Shown here one piece after another: positions 12,093-24,920 of a stretch of DNA of 64,000 nucleotides; positions within the stretch are counted from its first letter, which is position 1; each line of letters opens with the position of its first letter. Below the pieces are notes generated by a model, which was not told the origin of the DNA, ran no database searches, and was given only the letters and a program-made list of their open reading frames with translations. The stretch comes from Phallusia mammillata (Eukaryota > Chordata > Ascidiacea > Phlebobranchia > Ascidiidae). The stretch is taken from contig QLIY01000587.1 in NCBI GenBank assembly GCA_003260075.1, forward strand, positions 38,897 through 102,896. Direction: 5' to 3'. Position numbers and translations under genes: made by a program.

Positions 12093-15000
12093 ATGATCGG
12101 ATGTGTTGGTATTTTGCTGTTTATTTCAATGGCGACTGCAGGTAGGTTAATAAAGTAGTTCGTTCGGTTTATTCTGGTTATTTGGTTTTGTTTGAGTTGT
12201 GTGACTTAAGGCATGTGGCAAGCTAGAGCCAATGGCTTGTAGCTCCAAAAATTATAGTCATCTTTCCATAATGTTTTATACTTTTATGTCAAAGTAAATG
12301 TAATTATGTTGTAAAATCGGTTAAAACATTAACTTATATCCTATTGAGAAAGCAATGAATTGTGTCTGTGTTACATAAATAGTTCGTGAGACTCTAAACT
12401 ATGATACCAGGCCATAAGCTGGCGACCATTGCTTTGTAGTTTAATAGTATGTACAGCTTCACTGCAAAAAGTACAGGTGAAGCGCAATCCGTCATAATAC
12501 AGTTTCAAACAAACATAAAAACAAAAACAATGTGTTTCTACCTATTAACCATTCTTATAGTAGCTTTGCAACAAACATTTTCTAAAATATAGAGTTATAT
12601 TAGGTAGGTAGATGTTTGAAATGTTTTAAAATTTCATCTTTGCAGAGAAAATTCCTGCTGTGTATTGGAGCATGGAAAAGTTTGACAGCAGCACTGGTTC
12701 GTTGCTTCCCGATATTGGTGACCCAAAAATTTACTCGGGCAGATTGGTCGGCCTCTTCAGCGTTTGTAAGTTGAACAATTTAACATAATACAACTTATGA
12801 GAAACATATCGGTCCATAAGCGTCGTTAAAGGTGGTACGATTCTGCCGACCGGTTCTATAGAACAATCTCACGAAATTTTATGAGATCAGCGAACCGGTT
12901 AGCATTACTGGTTACTGTCAATAGACTTTTTGTAACAGAACCGGCTTAAAAATATGACTTTTGTGAGAGAACAGGCTGACAAAAAATGTATACCCCACCA
13001 CTGGTCGTCATGCTTTATTATTTAACGATTACCAATTGGCTCTCATACCACCAGTAGTTCCATGATGCGGATACGTTACTAAACACAACCTTGTGTAGTG
13101 TTGCAATTAAATATTGACAAAACAGAGTCATTTAAAAATTAATTCTAATGACTTAGTGTAAGATTTTGGCAGAATACCTGAAAAAGTTGTAAAACTTACG
13201 TTAAATTTAGAAATTGCATGACAATTTAAAAACCTAACTGCTAACAACTTTGGTTCACCTAATGGTTTGATTTTCAATTATTTTTTACTCCACTCTATTG
13301 TTTTCCCACAAAGCAAAACAACTAACCAATTTCCAGCGCTAAAAGTTTCGTTATTACACGAATATCAAGTCACGCATGATTCACTTTTTAGCCAGCGTGC
13401 CCGGTTTCCATGGTTACGCACTCCGCATCGATTCGGCGGAAGTGACGATCGGGTATCTACCGCCACCTGCTGGTAATTGCTTCACTGATCCCATGAGATG
13501 TGAGGGTGAGTTACCGAGTGAAGTGGTTTGAAAAAATCGGTCCGCGAAATACTTATAACCTTTACGAATTCGCTGTAAAGCATTGGTTCTTTAACCCAGG
13601 AAACCCCCACTAGGGTAACCCTCATATATACAGACATAAAAAAAACTGATCGGGATTCGTCCCCTGGAGAGTCCTGGGTTCGAACCCCGTGAAAAAAAAA
13701 AGAGTTAGTATCTAAGTCTTAAGGTTTAACCGAGTAAAGTGGTTTGCGGCTCCGCGAAAATAGTTACAACTTTTACAAATCCGCTTTAGAGCAATGGTCA
13801 TGCTCGATTCCCACTATGATAACACTGTAACTTTCACAAATTTCCCTCTTATATTGTACATATTAATGTTATGACAGTAACAGTTTGATATCTCTAAGGG
13901 TTAGTATCCGTGTTTCATTTGGGCACTGGTTATTTATACCCTACATTTAAAAACTACATTTTCAAGTAGGGGAGGGGATTTGCTCTAATATTGGGCAAAG
14001 GGGTACATGAAATAACAAGGGTTGAAAACAACTGCATTACAGTTGCAAGTACTGAATAAATTCATAAACAAATATCATAAAATTCAAGCATAGCACTGGC
14101 ACAGAATTGTAAACACAGTGGGGAGTTTGGGTCCGGGTTTAAGTGTCAACAAAATGTGCTTGAATTCGGGCCTGACTTTATACTCGATCCCATTTTGGGC
14201 GTAATTCCTCTTTGTTAAATTTTTCTGGGCATATTTCGGGTTAAGTTTTAAAACAATTTCGGGTTTGTACCAAGTTCTTGGACGGCTTCTTAATTGTATC
14301 TTATTTGTTTTCAATACATGTTTAAAAACTCTTACTTTTCATGCAGACACCGGTTTAAGCCTTGGAATGTGGCTGAAAATCGAATACACGGGATCGGATG
14401 AGATCAACTGTATATTTACGTCGTCCCGCGGATGCTCGCTTTCCGATCCCGGGGTTTCCCTCTATCAAAACGCAGGATCAAAAGACGAAATTCATTCTGT
14501 TGTGAGGCTCACAAACGGTAAGCCACACATGGTTTAGAGCAGTTGTTCTCAACCTTTATGAATGTCCGGGTCAAATGGTAGTTTTTTATGTCTGTAAGGA
14601 ACCGAAAAAAACGAGACCTTAAAAAATCACTAAAGATTTTTACCTGAAAGCTAACATAGCAATGTTTGGTGGTTTTCTGAGGTCTGGTGCGAGCCGCAAA
14701 ATATGTAGTTGGGAGCCGCGGTTGAGGATCACTGGTTTGGAGTCTGACAAACCTGTGCGCTCCAACCCTATTTATTTCATTTAGTTTAAAATTTGGCCAG
14801 GAAGTTGGATTAACTAACGACAAATTGCGACACAAATACGATCTAATGTGAAGTCAGATCCGAATCAAATCTTATTTATTCCAACTTAAACCCCAGCCAG
14901 GACAAATTTCGGAGTTAATAGCTGGGTATATGGGTGCAAGCATCATACAAAAATAATGCACAGTTTGTTGGCAAATTCACTTCAGCATATCAAACAGTCC

Positions 15001-17601
15001 AAAACTTTGAAACGAAAATTTAGACGTCAGTGGCAAATTGCACATTATAACGGCATCATCAAAGTCGGTATATAATAAAGTTGTACTTTTTTGTTTAGGA
15101 ACACTTTACACCGCTACATGTTACGTTGAGCGAAGACGCTGGGTTTATTTGACCTTGACCTGGAATCTTACTGACGGAATCAAGGTGACCGGCAGTTGTG
15201 TGGTTTGATTTATTGCACGTTCGGTGTAGGACAGTATTTATCGTGATTTTTACTTTAAGTTGTTACGTTATGTAGGAGGGTGGGAAATAAAACTATAGCG
15301 GGTGGCAATCATGCTTGATAAGTTGGGAATGCAAGAAACTGGGAAATCACCCTTACCTTATGTTACTAGGTCATAACTGAGTTCATGAATTAACCTGTGC
15401 AACAGGTTGGTGACCAACTAATTCGTCTTCACTTATCAAATATAAAAAATATACTCAAAAAGAGTGGCAGACGGTTAGTTACCCATGAATTATTATCCTT
15501 GTCATGTTTTTTACACAATTAATTTATTTGTTACAACAACTTTTTCTAGCTCTACTCGAACTGCACGGGAGCCAAATACACCGCTTTACCAGCAGTCTAC
15601 CACAACAACGGTCAACTCGGGGAAAACATAAAGATCAACATCGGTGGTACCGCTAACGGCCACGTAATTACGTTGGACGATTTGGCGCTTTGGTTTAAAC
15701 AACTTTTGCCACAAGATGTCGCCAAGTGCTGTAACAAATCTACTTTTGATGCACCTTCAACGACAACAGAAATAGCTACACAAAGAACTACAACAACAAC
15801 AGCAGCTACACAAAGAACTACAATAGCACCAACTACAACAAAATTGACGACAACTGCATCTACAACCGAGCTCATAATTTCAGCTGCAACAACTGCAACA
15901 AATCCTAATGTTCTTACGACAGAAAAAACAACAGTCACACAAAACACAAAAACAACAACAATTTTACAACCAACTTCGATTTCCGTTTCAGCTTCAACTT
16001 TGGTTGTAACCGATTCAACGTCAGGTAAGGTTTTCAAATCAAGAACAACAGGTTTTTACGGGTAAATCTAGAATTCTAAAATATACAAGATCGCTTGGAT
16101 CACTTGGATCGCTTGGTGCATTATTATCACCGCTTGGTGCACCGTTATAATACTTGGTGCACCTTTATATCACTTGGAAACGGTAGACCTAGCATTATAC
16201 AAGGGCACGAAGCAACATAAAGATGCACCGAGCGATATTAAGGTACATCAAGCGATCCTGTATTTTAGATGTATCTGGTTTTGACGTCTGTATGCTTAAA
16301 GCTGATTTAATGACGAGCTTCGTTCTGCAATAACCCCCCCCCCCACCGAGCGATATTAAGGTACATCAAGCGATCCTGTATTTTAGATGTACCTGGTTTT
16401 GACGTCTGTATGCTTAAAGCTGATTTAATGACGAGCTTCGCTCTGCAATATTATATAACAGAGTAGTCCAAGACTAAGAGATTTAAGAGCCACATTAGGG
16501 TTTGGTAAATCTCAGTGGGCCACAAAGGTTCTGCTCAAATCTTGTAAAACATTTACCAACACTACCACTGAAGAGACTAAATAGGAGAAATAAAATGAGC
16601 GCCAAACTAACAACTGTTAACTTAGATAACTATATTTAACGTCAAATTGAACCATTTCTTGAAAGAATCATATCGAGCGTTTAACTAATAACTACTGTTA
16701 TGGATCTTCTAATACCAGTTGAAATTGTTCAGGTAAAACAGAACCCACAGAAATTGCGTCAACTGAGGATTTAATGACGTCAACAACAGAAGAAGATGGA
16801 AAAATGTTTGATGGTAATAAGAAAAATTTTTATGGTATCCACTCTGCAAACAAAACATCTGGTAGAAAACTTGCGTGTGTCTTGGTTAATAAATGTACAA
16901 TACAGCATAACATTTAGTTAAAGTTAAAGTTATTCATTGCAAATAACTTCGTCATTATGGGCAAACGATATCGTCAAAACCTTGTTTAAAATTGCCACAC
17001 ATTAAATCACTTGCTTTTTTTCCAGTCTGCAGAGTATGGCAACTTTGCATCAAAGGCATTAATTGTCCTGTCTTAAACTCTATCGCTTGCTTTGCGCCTG
17101 CTGAAATTGGTCTTGCACGCGAACTTACCGTTCGTGCGCGCGCGAGATCACGTCCGGCATACTGGCTATTTCTGTGACAATTATGCTTTTGTCAACCATT
17201 TTTTAGGCCTGCCCGTATCCATTCGGCTAACGGTACTAAGTAGGTTCCCACATTTACCAAATTCAAATTAGGATAAAGTTAAAGGAATAGTAAGTTGCTC
17301 AACAATAGTTAATAAACTATTGGTTTCTGTTGAGACAAAATAGCTGTTCAACTTTCCTACCTTTTGTTTATTATTCTTTTTCGTTTGTTTCGTCACAGGA
17401 CCACTTGTTTGGCTTTTGATTGTGCTCGGTGTTGTTCCTGTTGTCGTCATAATATGCATTGTTGTTAAATGCTGCTACAAACGACAACGTCAACGACATG
17501 AGTTACCGGAAGGTGAACAAAATGTAGACGGTGAATTTGAGGTTCAACTTCTCCAAGTTCATCCTTTCGGCGACACGAAACAATGCAGGGAATACGACTA
17601 G
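12093..17601 (+). CDS. LamG-like, Thr-rich single-pass receptor A
   Basis: Eight in-phase exons: 12093-12141, 12646-12765, 13392-13505, 14347-14517, 15099-15184, 15550-16024, 16733-16813, 17399-17601 (432 aa). Residues 1-16 (MIGCVGILLFISMATA) are a signal peptide. About residues 17-235 form a jelly-roll-like ectodomain: PAVYWSMEKFD, SSVPGFHGYALRID, then the paired strands DTGLSLGMWLKIEYTG and WVYLTLTWN typical of laminin-G/pentraxin-like domains, with about eight cysteines. A Thr-rich, mucin-like stalk follows (TTTEIATQRTTTTTAATQRT and onward), then a transmembrane helix (VWLLIVLGVVPVVVIICIVV), a KCCYKRQRQR stop-transfer and a tail of about 45 residues. It is probably a cell-surface adhesion or recognition protein; the ligand is unknown. 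Its paralogue lies tail to tail at 19239-23251 with the same intron positions. Confidence 0.78.
12830..13003. mobile_element. MITE-like element, same family as 4667-4847
   Basis: Inverted relative to the 4667 copy. Ends ggtggtacgatt and gtataccccaccactg. Shared inner blocks include accggttctatagaac, agatcagcgaaccggtt and ggttactgtcaa. It sits in intron 2 of receptor A. Confidence 0.5.
13512..13800 (+). repeat. SINE-like tandem units with tRNA-type B box
   Basis: Two related units (13512-13590 and 13724-13800: ccgagt(g/a)aagtggtttg, ccgcgaaa, cgctttagagcaatggtc) flank a segment ending ggttcgaaccccgtg, a good match to a Pol III B box. The middle part also occurs at about 61468-61533. Likely a tRNA-derived SINE family. 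Confidence 0.5.
14540..14734. mobile_element. hAT-type MITE with 8-bp target duplication
   Basis: Ends cagttgttctcaacc and ggttgaggatcactg are inverted repeats. Flanks are gtttagag (14532-14539) and gtttggag (14735-14742), a 7/8 target duplication. The interior (gagccgcaaaa, ttttctgaggt) matches the element at 51206-51384. In intron 4 of receptor A. Confidence 0.75.
16080..16451. repeat. Palindromic repeat plus poly-C-joined copy
   Basis: 16080-16270 is an imperfect palindrome built from gatcgcttggtgca units on one arm and the reverse complement on the other. Its right part (16226-16333) is repeated at 16344-16451 with about 2% difference after an 11-C block (10 plus one native C). In intron 6 of receptor A. 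Confidence 0.7.
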
Positions 17602-19238
17602 TTAACTTGGCCTTGCTGTAACACACTGTACAGTACGGGAAATTCCCTGACGGTGATGTTTGTGCACTTGAGATTTCTATGCAGAAAAGAAAATATTCAG
17701 TTGCTGTTTCAAAAAACATTTTCTTAGCACTTTGGGGTTTGGGTATGTTTTAATGTTATGTATGCCTGTTACTAGGTAAAACATGTTGCATGGCTTTCAA
17801 TGCATTTTATAAAACGGTTTGAAAGTCATTCGTATAGTCGACTTTTACGACCTTAATCAACTAACACTGTGCTAGCCGTAAACCTAAATTTTGCTTATTG
17901 TTTGCTTATTTAAACAAAGCGCATTTTGAAATATATATATAACTAAAAGCCTTTCAAAGCGCAAATATCGCCAAGTCAAAAAAATTCAAGTCTTTTATAG
18001 CGCATTATTCTAACAATAGTTTGCCGTACGTTGTGGCTATTTTTTGATCAAGCGACTATGCCTAGTAATCCAATGTCTGCTTTTTATCTTCTTGTATTTT
18101 TTGTTTTGTTAACTGAAATACGTGTTGTTCGTAGCGTAAAGTTATACAGAACAGTGAAAGAGTCTTTATTTAAAAGTTGAAGTCAGAAATAAAGGATACA
18201 ACCAATATTATACACCAGGGCTTTGTTATTATTTTTTTGTATTAATTTACCATGAAAAATTACGATAAATTCCACTAAAAGTTAAGTGGAGTCGGTGAAA
18301 GAAAAACACTGCGACACAATTGCACTGAAACCATGATCAAGTTAGAAATAACCCGCAGACAGTGTTTGAACGGGCGCAAAAGGGCACATTTGGTACAGAT
18401 GATTAAACGTGTTGCAGTTATATCGTGTTATAAAGTGTTATGTGATAACACATTTAAAAAAAACATGTCAGATGCCTTTGAAATCCGTCAGAAGTACGAA
18501 AAAGCTTAAATTACGCCAAAGAAAACAATGGAAGACAATGCAAAAATGCAAATTCATCAATCAAATTTATAAAATGTTTTTTGGGATTTAAAGTCCTTTT
18601 ATTTAAAAATATTCGAAAAATTGTTTGCTAAACAAAAAAGTACAAAAAATACTATATACAAAAACACTGTACAAAAATAAAGTAAAAAAAAACAGCTGCA
18701 AAAAAACAAAGCCACTAAAAGTACGAAGCAGGATTGAAGAGAAACAATAACATTGCCGTTCGCAGTACACAAGTGCAACTAACAGAGTGAAGGATTCGTA
18801 TGTGAGCAGAATTAGGCAACGAAGAACTTACTACATTGAAATAACAACTGGCAAAGTATGATGTTTTTGAGTTGTTGTCTTGCTAAATGCGTCGGATAGT
18901 AAACCAAAGGTTCTTAATTTCGTTCAACTTATATAGGTGCAGCTCAAAAACGAAATTAACATTTACTCTAACTCTTAAGTCTAACAAAATAACTTTCTTT
19001 TAATCATCGTCAACCTAATATCAAATTTGGCCCTTGGGGTTATACCCACTTGAGAACATCTCATTAAACCATTATATGGGGAAAATTGCAAATATTAACC
19101 GCTTTCAGTTGCACACGAACTGGAATCCAAGAACATCATTAAAAAAACTGATGAAAGTTACAAAAAAGAAACAAACAAACAAATAAACATTCGAATCGTA
19201 AGGATTTTAGAAGCATTACAAACTGCGGGCCTCAAGTT
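17602..19238. other. Convergent intergenic region
   Basis: Holds the 3' regions of both receptor paralogues. AATAAA at 18188-18193 (+) could serve receptor A, and TTTATT at 18598-18603 could be the minus-strand signal for receptor B. No gene seen. Confidence 0.4.
18188..18193 (+). terminator. Putative polyadenylation signal for receptor A
   Basis: AATAAA about 590 bases after the stop codon in AT-rich 3' sequence. No GU-rich element could be confirmed. Confidence 0.35.
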
Positions 19239-22200
19239 TTACGGAAGGTCGCTAACAGCAACCGATGACGTCGCGGCGGTTGTTGCAGTTCTGACGTCAT
19301 GCATGGCGACCGGTTGGAATTCCTTCCTCCTCCGTTGGTTCCTCAGGAGTAGGAGGAGCAGGGAGCAAATAAAGAGAAAGAGAATGATGCAGAAAGCTAT
19401 TATGATCCATTTCCACGAGTCTGTAAAAAAAATCACGTGATTAGTGACGTCAGATTTATGACTTCATAAAAAATTTGTTAATTCTTTCCGCTTGGTAAAA
19501 ACCTTACGCCGGAAAATTTGTGTAATAACAACATACCGATCAAACATGAAAATGTCAAAATGGCTTGTATATGAGAAAATATTTTTTGCAGATTTTTAAC
19601 AGTCGCCTTTGTCGTTATCAGTATAGTACATAACAAGCTATCGTTCAGGCTTTTTAATTCTACGTCGGTAGCTAAGTGAAATGTTTCAAATTGGTCAAGA
19701 AATAGTTGGAACGCTTTTGACCAGTTCCGTGGTTAAAAAGCTTAGTGAAGAATGAAAACACGTTTTTTTGACTTACCCGATTTTGGCTGACTTGGACCAA
19801 TAGTGTTCGTTGTAACTTCTACAAATGATAAAATAAACGATTTTCAAAACTAAAAATGTATGCATCGATGACTGAAATGCTAAATCGTTTATCAACACAT
19901 GTGGAAACAATTATTTTAATTCTCTATAAATTGTTGTGGCTAGACATGCTGTATTGTTGCTCCTATTGTTTGATTTTATGTCCGACATTTCGACGTATTA
20001 TGCGAAACACTTCTTTTTATAAACCACAAAAGATAAAAAAATGGTGCGTAAAAATCTAAAAGTCGGTTCTCTAAAAAGTGATAAAAGAACAACATTTTGT
20101 TCCGTACCTAGAGCATCTGATGTGGTGGCTGGTTGCGAACTGGTTTTCGTTGGTTGCGAACTGGTTTTCGCTGGTTCAGAACTGGTTTTCGCTGGTTCGG
20201 TACTGGTTTTTACTGGTTCGGAACTGGTTGTAGATCGTGTTTTCGGAATGGTTGTAGTGGTGGTGGTGGTTTGGGCAGATGTGGTTGAACTGGTCGTCGT
20301 CGATGGTTGGATGGTTGTGGTTGTTGTGGCAACCGGCTCCGGTCCTTCTGGTAACGCTCGGAACATTTCGTCGGATGAGAGCAAGTGGTTCCAGGTCTTT
20401 AGGTCGTCGACAATCAGAGTAAAAGAAGACGAGATAAAACCAAGTTGAAGAACGGGGAGGGCTTGTTTGGTGGCTTCTATTGTAACAGCAGGCTGTTCGA
20501 TGTAGTTCGCTTCACTCCCGTTTATGTAAATCTAATAGAACAAGTAAGTTACATTATGAGAATGATTGTATTTTTTTGGAAACAGTCAATTTGTTCTTTT
20601 ATCAAAATTCGTTCAATTAATCCCACTTTCGGGTTGCGGACACAAAATTTTGGAGCAAAATTAACGAATCTAGAAACATTTATTTTAGGTAGTATAAGCA
20701 AAAACATGCACGACATTTAAACATACATAAGTGTATTTTATGATTACTTCATTACAGTTTTTGAATTTAAATTTTAGATTAAAAGTTTCCTTTGCTGAAA
20801 AAAACAAACTTGCTTTATACATGTAACTTTGCATACCTTCAGTCCTTCACTGCCTTTCCAAGTCATACCAACATGCGTCCATTCATCTTGCTGTAACAAG
20901 GATGCTGATGCCGTATATAATTCACCTGTCAATCAAATAATCCATGTTAAAAACTAGATTGCTAAAACAAAATCTCAAAGCGGCTAAAATCAGTCATTTT
21001 GTTAAAACAAGTACTAAAGCTTGTTTGTATAATATTCTTAACGAGTTAATGTGCCCTGCTTTGGTATAAACCGGCATTATGCTGTTTGCGCAAATCACCC
21101 TCAAACCCACAAGACTTAAATGGGTAATTGCTAAAAATGACAACCAGCTCTAACGTCAAGGGTCTGAAACAATAGAGAATGCTGAACCATAGTGCAAGGC
21201 AGACCCCCAAGAACCGTTACACTGAATCAAGCCCTTAATCGCTTTTTCTCACTAATTATTCAATATTTAAATCGTCTTCTTCAAGATTACCAGTTGTTAG
21301 ACGAACTCCCGCCTCTAGTCTGTTGTTCCTGGGACGCAGAAACACTCCAGCGAGTCCGGGGTCACAGAGAACGGATGTTGACATCAAGCAATCGAGAAGA
21401 CCAAAGGATCGAATCACAAACCAACCGGCAACACTGAACCCCGTGTCTGTTGTAACGAATATGTTTAAAATTCAGTTTTTAACCTAATTGTTAAACGTAT
21501 GTTTATATTCATAAAGGTATAAGTCATGCAATCTCGTGTCTGCTAAACAAAGTATTGAGTTTGAAAGATGAATAAAATTGGTTTAGATTAATCCACAATG
21601 CAGAGTTATGCAATAAAGTGGCTTTGTATAGTTTAGGGGTGCACAACCTGCGGTCACGGAGAAAAAAATATGCACCAGTAGACGGGATATTATAAGATTA
21701 ATCCCATTTATAATTTGTAATTTGTAAACAAAAAACACTGGGTACATTGGCAAGAACCTGTGATGCGGTCAACAGCGAGAAGATTGCGCACCCCTGGTTA
21801 AGGGTTCCAAGTCAAAGAAGTACAGTAGTGATAGATTTACAATGATTAAACTGTCCTATATTGCAGTAACAAACAACCAAGGTTACTGCTAATACATGCA
21901 GAGATCCATTTATCATGCAAAACAACACTGGGGTTTGAACCATCGACCTTTGGTTCAAGCTTCAACTTACCAACACAGTTCCAAGGCTGCATGAGGCACA
22001 AATCTTCTTTGCGAACATTCGAGAAGGAGACAAGCTTCCCGAAAGTTTCCAGTCCGTTACCATAGAAACCCGGGGCGGTCCCTGCAAGCAAGAAACAATT
22101 AGTGAGAGAAGAAATCGAGTCATGTATTAAGGTGTGACATCATAATGATGTGACGTCATCACGCAATATCGTAAACATCAAAATATCTGCATAAGTTTTT

Positions 22201-23251
22201 TTTCCCCCAGAAACTGTAGCAGCTTTGTAAATAACAATTCAATGTTTGTCGCTACAATAACGTCGCCTAATTGGTGCGAATAGCATACTTTAACATATCC
22301 ATCCGCGGTACGCACGTGATCTCTGCGTTTCATCCGACCATTGAATGTTCCAGAACTGACACACAAGCAACTGCGCGCGCTTGGCATTTGTGACGTCAAA
22401 AACACCAACGCTGTACACAATGACGTCGATATGCTTCCTACACTAAACCGCGCAAGACGCTGCATCGCGTCGTTGTTTTCCAGCATAGTTACGTCACAAG
22501 TGTTACGCAATTAGTGGAAATAGAAAAAAACATTGTTGCGTAATAATTAGCGCGCGTTTTGACCTTTTCCTTGCGTCGCTTGTAGCTACACACGTGACAC
22601 GTCGTGACAATCGTTGTGTGATGTAACAATGCCAAACGCAATTACGTCACAATTCGAGATATGATGACGCTACAAAAAATTAACCAAGGGTTCAGATACA
22701 GTAAACCTTTTTTCTCATCACCAAATAGGTGCAAGTTAGGAATTGTATTCGGACTTAATTAAAATGAACTGAAAATTTACTCACCGATGTTTTTCGTTTC
22801 CTTCAAGTTGACAGAATAAGTCCCGTTGTCAACTGCTGGAATATCTGGCTGTAGAATTCCGTTATTTAGTTCATTCATGGACCAGTAAACAGCGGGAGAC
22901 GAAGCTGAAAGAGTTAAACTTGATATTAAGCAACAGTATTTAATATCCGAACCAGTGTGTCTCGACCCTTTTGTCACGTACAATTCAAACTATTTTAGAA
23001 ACTCGAAAAATCCTCATTTTTATTCACAAACCGTCTAAAAGCATTCCAACTGATGTCGATTTGGGCATTAATTAGCTAACTCATTAGTTTTGGTAGAAGG
23101 CCTAATGTAAACTACAACAAATAAATAAAAAGATATTCATAAATAAATTTTAACTGGTAAATATAAAACGATCTTCAAAATAATACAACCAACCTGCAAA
23201 GGCCACGAATTCAATCAGCAAAAGAATACACAATAGTTGTTGTCGAGTCAT
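19239..23251 (-). CDS. LamG-like, Thr-rich single-pass receptor B
   Basis: Paralogue of receptor A on the opposite strand. Eight in-phase exons: 23194-23251, 22785-22904, 21971-22081, 21291-21446, 20837-20925, 20108-20531, 19777-19818, 19239-19420 (393 aa). Signal peptide MTRQQLLCILLLIEFVAFA; ectodomain with PAVYWSMNELNNGIL, TAPGFYGNG, DTGFSVAGWFVIRSFG, CDPGLAGVFLRP, WTHVGMTWKG and FTLIVDDLKTWN; Thr/Ser/Pro stalk containing a six-residue repeat (KTSSEPA, KTSSQPT); a transmembrane helix (WIIIAFCIILFLFICSLLLLLL), RNQRRRK and a short tail. Intron positions and phases match receptor A, so the pair arose by duplication with inversion. Stalk length and the cytoplasmic tail have diverged most. Function is inferred only as surface recognition or adhesion. 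Confidence 0.78.
20125..20235. repeat. 18-bp coding minisatellite in receptor B stalk
   Basis: About six imperfect 18-bp units based on gaactggttttcgctggt. On the minus strand they code for repeated (K/E)-T-S-S-(E/Q)-P-(A/T). This is a mucin-like stalk repeat and a likely site of length variation. Confidence 0.7.
21634..21795. mobile_element. hAT-like MITE
   Basis: Ends aggggtgcacaacct and agattgcgcacccct are inverted repeats of the CAGGGGTG class. The flanking octamers tagtttag and tggttaag match at 6/8 and are only weak support. In intron 3 of receptor B. Confidence 0.55.
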
Positions 23252-24920
23252 TGTTGCGTCACTATGCTTCGTTTCTTCACCGAGTATCTTTAAGAACAGG
23301 CTCTTTGTTTCAAGCAGTACGATAATAAATTAAGCTGCGCCCTGCGTGTGAAGAGCTTATATACCGTCGCGGCCTTGCACCATCTAGAATTACATCGCAG
23401 TGATGTTGCAATGGCTCACTGTGATGTCACAGTGTTGTCAATGGTGTGGGGGCTGGATTTGCTTTGGTGGTGGGTTTCTAAAATCGAATATACTGCAGTC
23501 CACTGTCGTGCTATATTTACTAGTTACAAAGCTTGTTTTAAGCAGAAAAATTTGGGCTGCACGCGTTTCCATGAAAACCTTTTTTTCGAACAGACGCACC
23601 TGGGGTGTCCGCATGACCTTTGCCCCACATTTGGGGTAATTAAAATCTTGCTGTTAGTTGTCGAGCTTAGTGTTTGGATTTTTCTTTTTGTTACAAATAT
23701 GGCCCATCTGGACATGATTAGTATGTGAAAGGAAACCAAAAATGTAGCACCTAGATTTTTTTTCCTCTAAATGACCTTGGGTGAAGCACCAGGGTCATCA
23801 CCAGTAATTCATTTTTATTGCACCACGTTGTCGTAAGGTGATAGGATTGATTGATTGCTACATGTCCATATGCATGAACTGCGAACTGCACGATGAATGC
23901 AGGGGGTTCTGCAACGAAACTGAATTACCTATTTTGGTCCATATGTGTCACGTGAATTTGTAATTGTTTGTTGTCCTGTGTGACGTGATAGAGACGTTTT
24001 GTTGAGTGGAATTTTTCGAGTATAATTCCAAGAGCATTATTATTGACCAAAAATATATATAAAAAAAAAACAATCAACAAAACTTATAAAGCAATTGTTA
24101 TGTTATGTTGCAAACAAAAAATAACAAAATAGTAAAGTCTAAACTCTAAACAATTTGACCTCCTCCCAAAAAATAAATTAAGCAAGCAAAAGCGTTTGCA
24201 ACAATCTGCAGTATTTTGTTGATCACCTTAGATTTGGCAAAAATAGACACAATAGGAAGTGGTTTCGTTCATAGGCATCCCATGACCGGAAAATTACGTC
24301 GTAATGGTGCCTTTAATGAATATGGATGAACGGGTTTAATCGAGCACGTTGTTGTTGTTGTTGAGCGCAATTAAAAGTCACGTGACCAGCGCCATGTGGA
24401 GTGGTCTGGCGTAATAACAAAAAGTGACATTGATATTGAATGGGGATTGCACCAGCAAAGTTAGCCTTAACGTTAAGTCCAAATTTAAGGCAAAAAAACA
24501 ATTGATGGCGGTCTAGTTAATACACTTTTATGGCAACCTTTTAATGCAAAAATACAACTTTGTTAGTAGTATCATAATATTAAAACAGCGAACTTTTAAG
24601 GGCATTAAATCTCTTGCTACAGCCGAAAATTTCAAATCAAAATGCTGTTTTTGAAGGAATATTGCAACATATGTTTGCAAAGGGTTGAATTTTTGCAAAC
24701 AATGAAGGTTTTAATTTGTGAAACACAGGGCACACACTTAATTTCGACATAGCGCAATTTTGCAGCAATCCGCGTAATAAACAGAATTTGCAAATTGTTG
24801 CACCACCCCCAAAAAACAACGGACATAGACTCATTTGAATGATGACTCAAAACAAAGGATGTTTATCACAATCGGGCAAACAGCATTGTGACCAAACAAC
24901 GCCATTGTTCCCAGCCTAAC
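23252..24920. other. Spacer upstream of receptor B
   Basis: Contains the receptor B promoter side and unremarkable AT-rich DNA. Frames here (for example 23348-23728) have no domain signal, no splice support and abnormal Trp/Cys content; I do not accept them as genes. Confidence 0.4.

Noticed and set aside
15612-16037. Valine-rich minus-strand protein
   Set aside because: Antisense shadow of the Thr-rich stalk exon of receptor A.
20041-20448. Valine-rich plus-strand protein
   Set aside because: Antisense shadow of receptor B exon 6.
22178-22510. 110-aa minus-strand frame inside a receptor B intron
   Set aside because: Cys- and Met-rich with no domain, lies between well-defined exons of receptor B, and is made largely of TGACGTCA-rich repeat-like DNA.
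23348-23728. 126-aa plus-strand frame
   Set aside because: High Trp/Cys/His content, no start context and a second long frame overlapping it; typical of chance.
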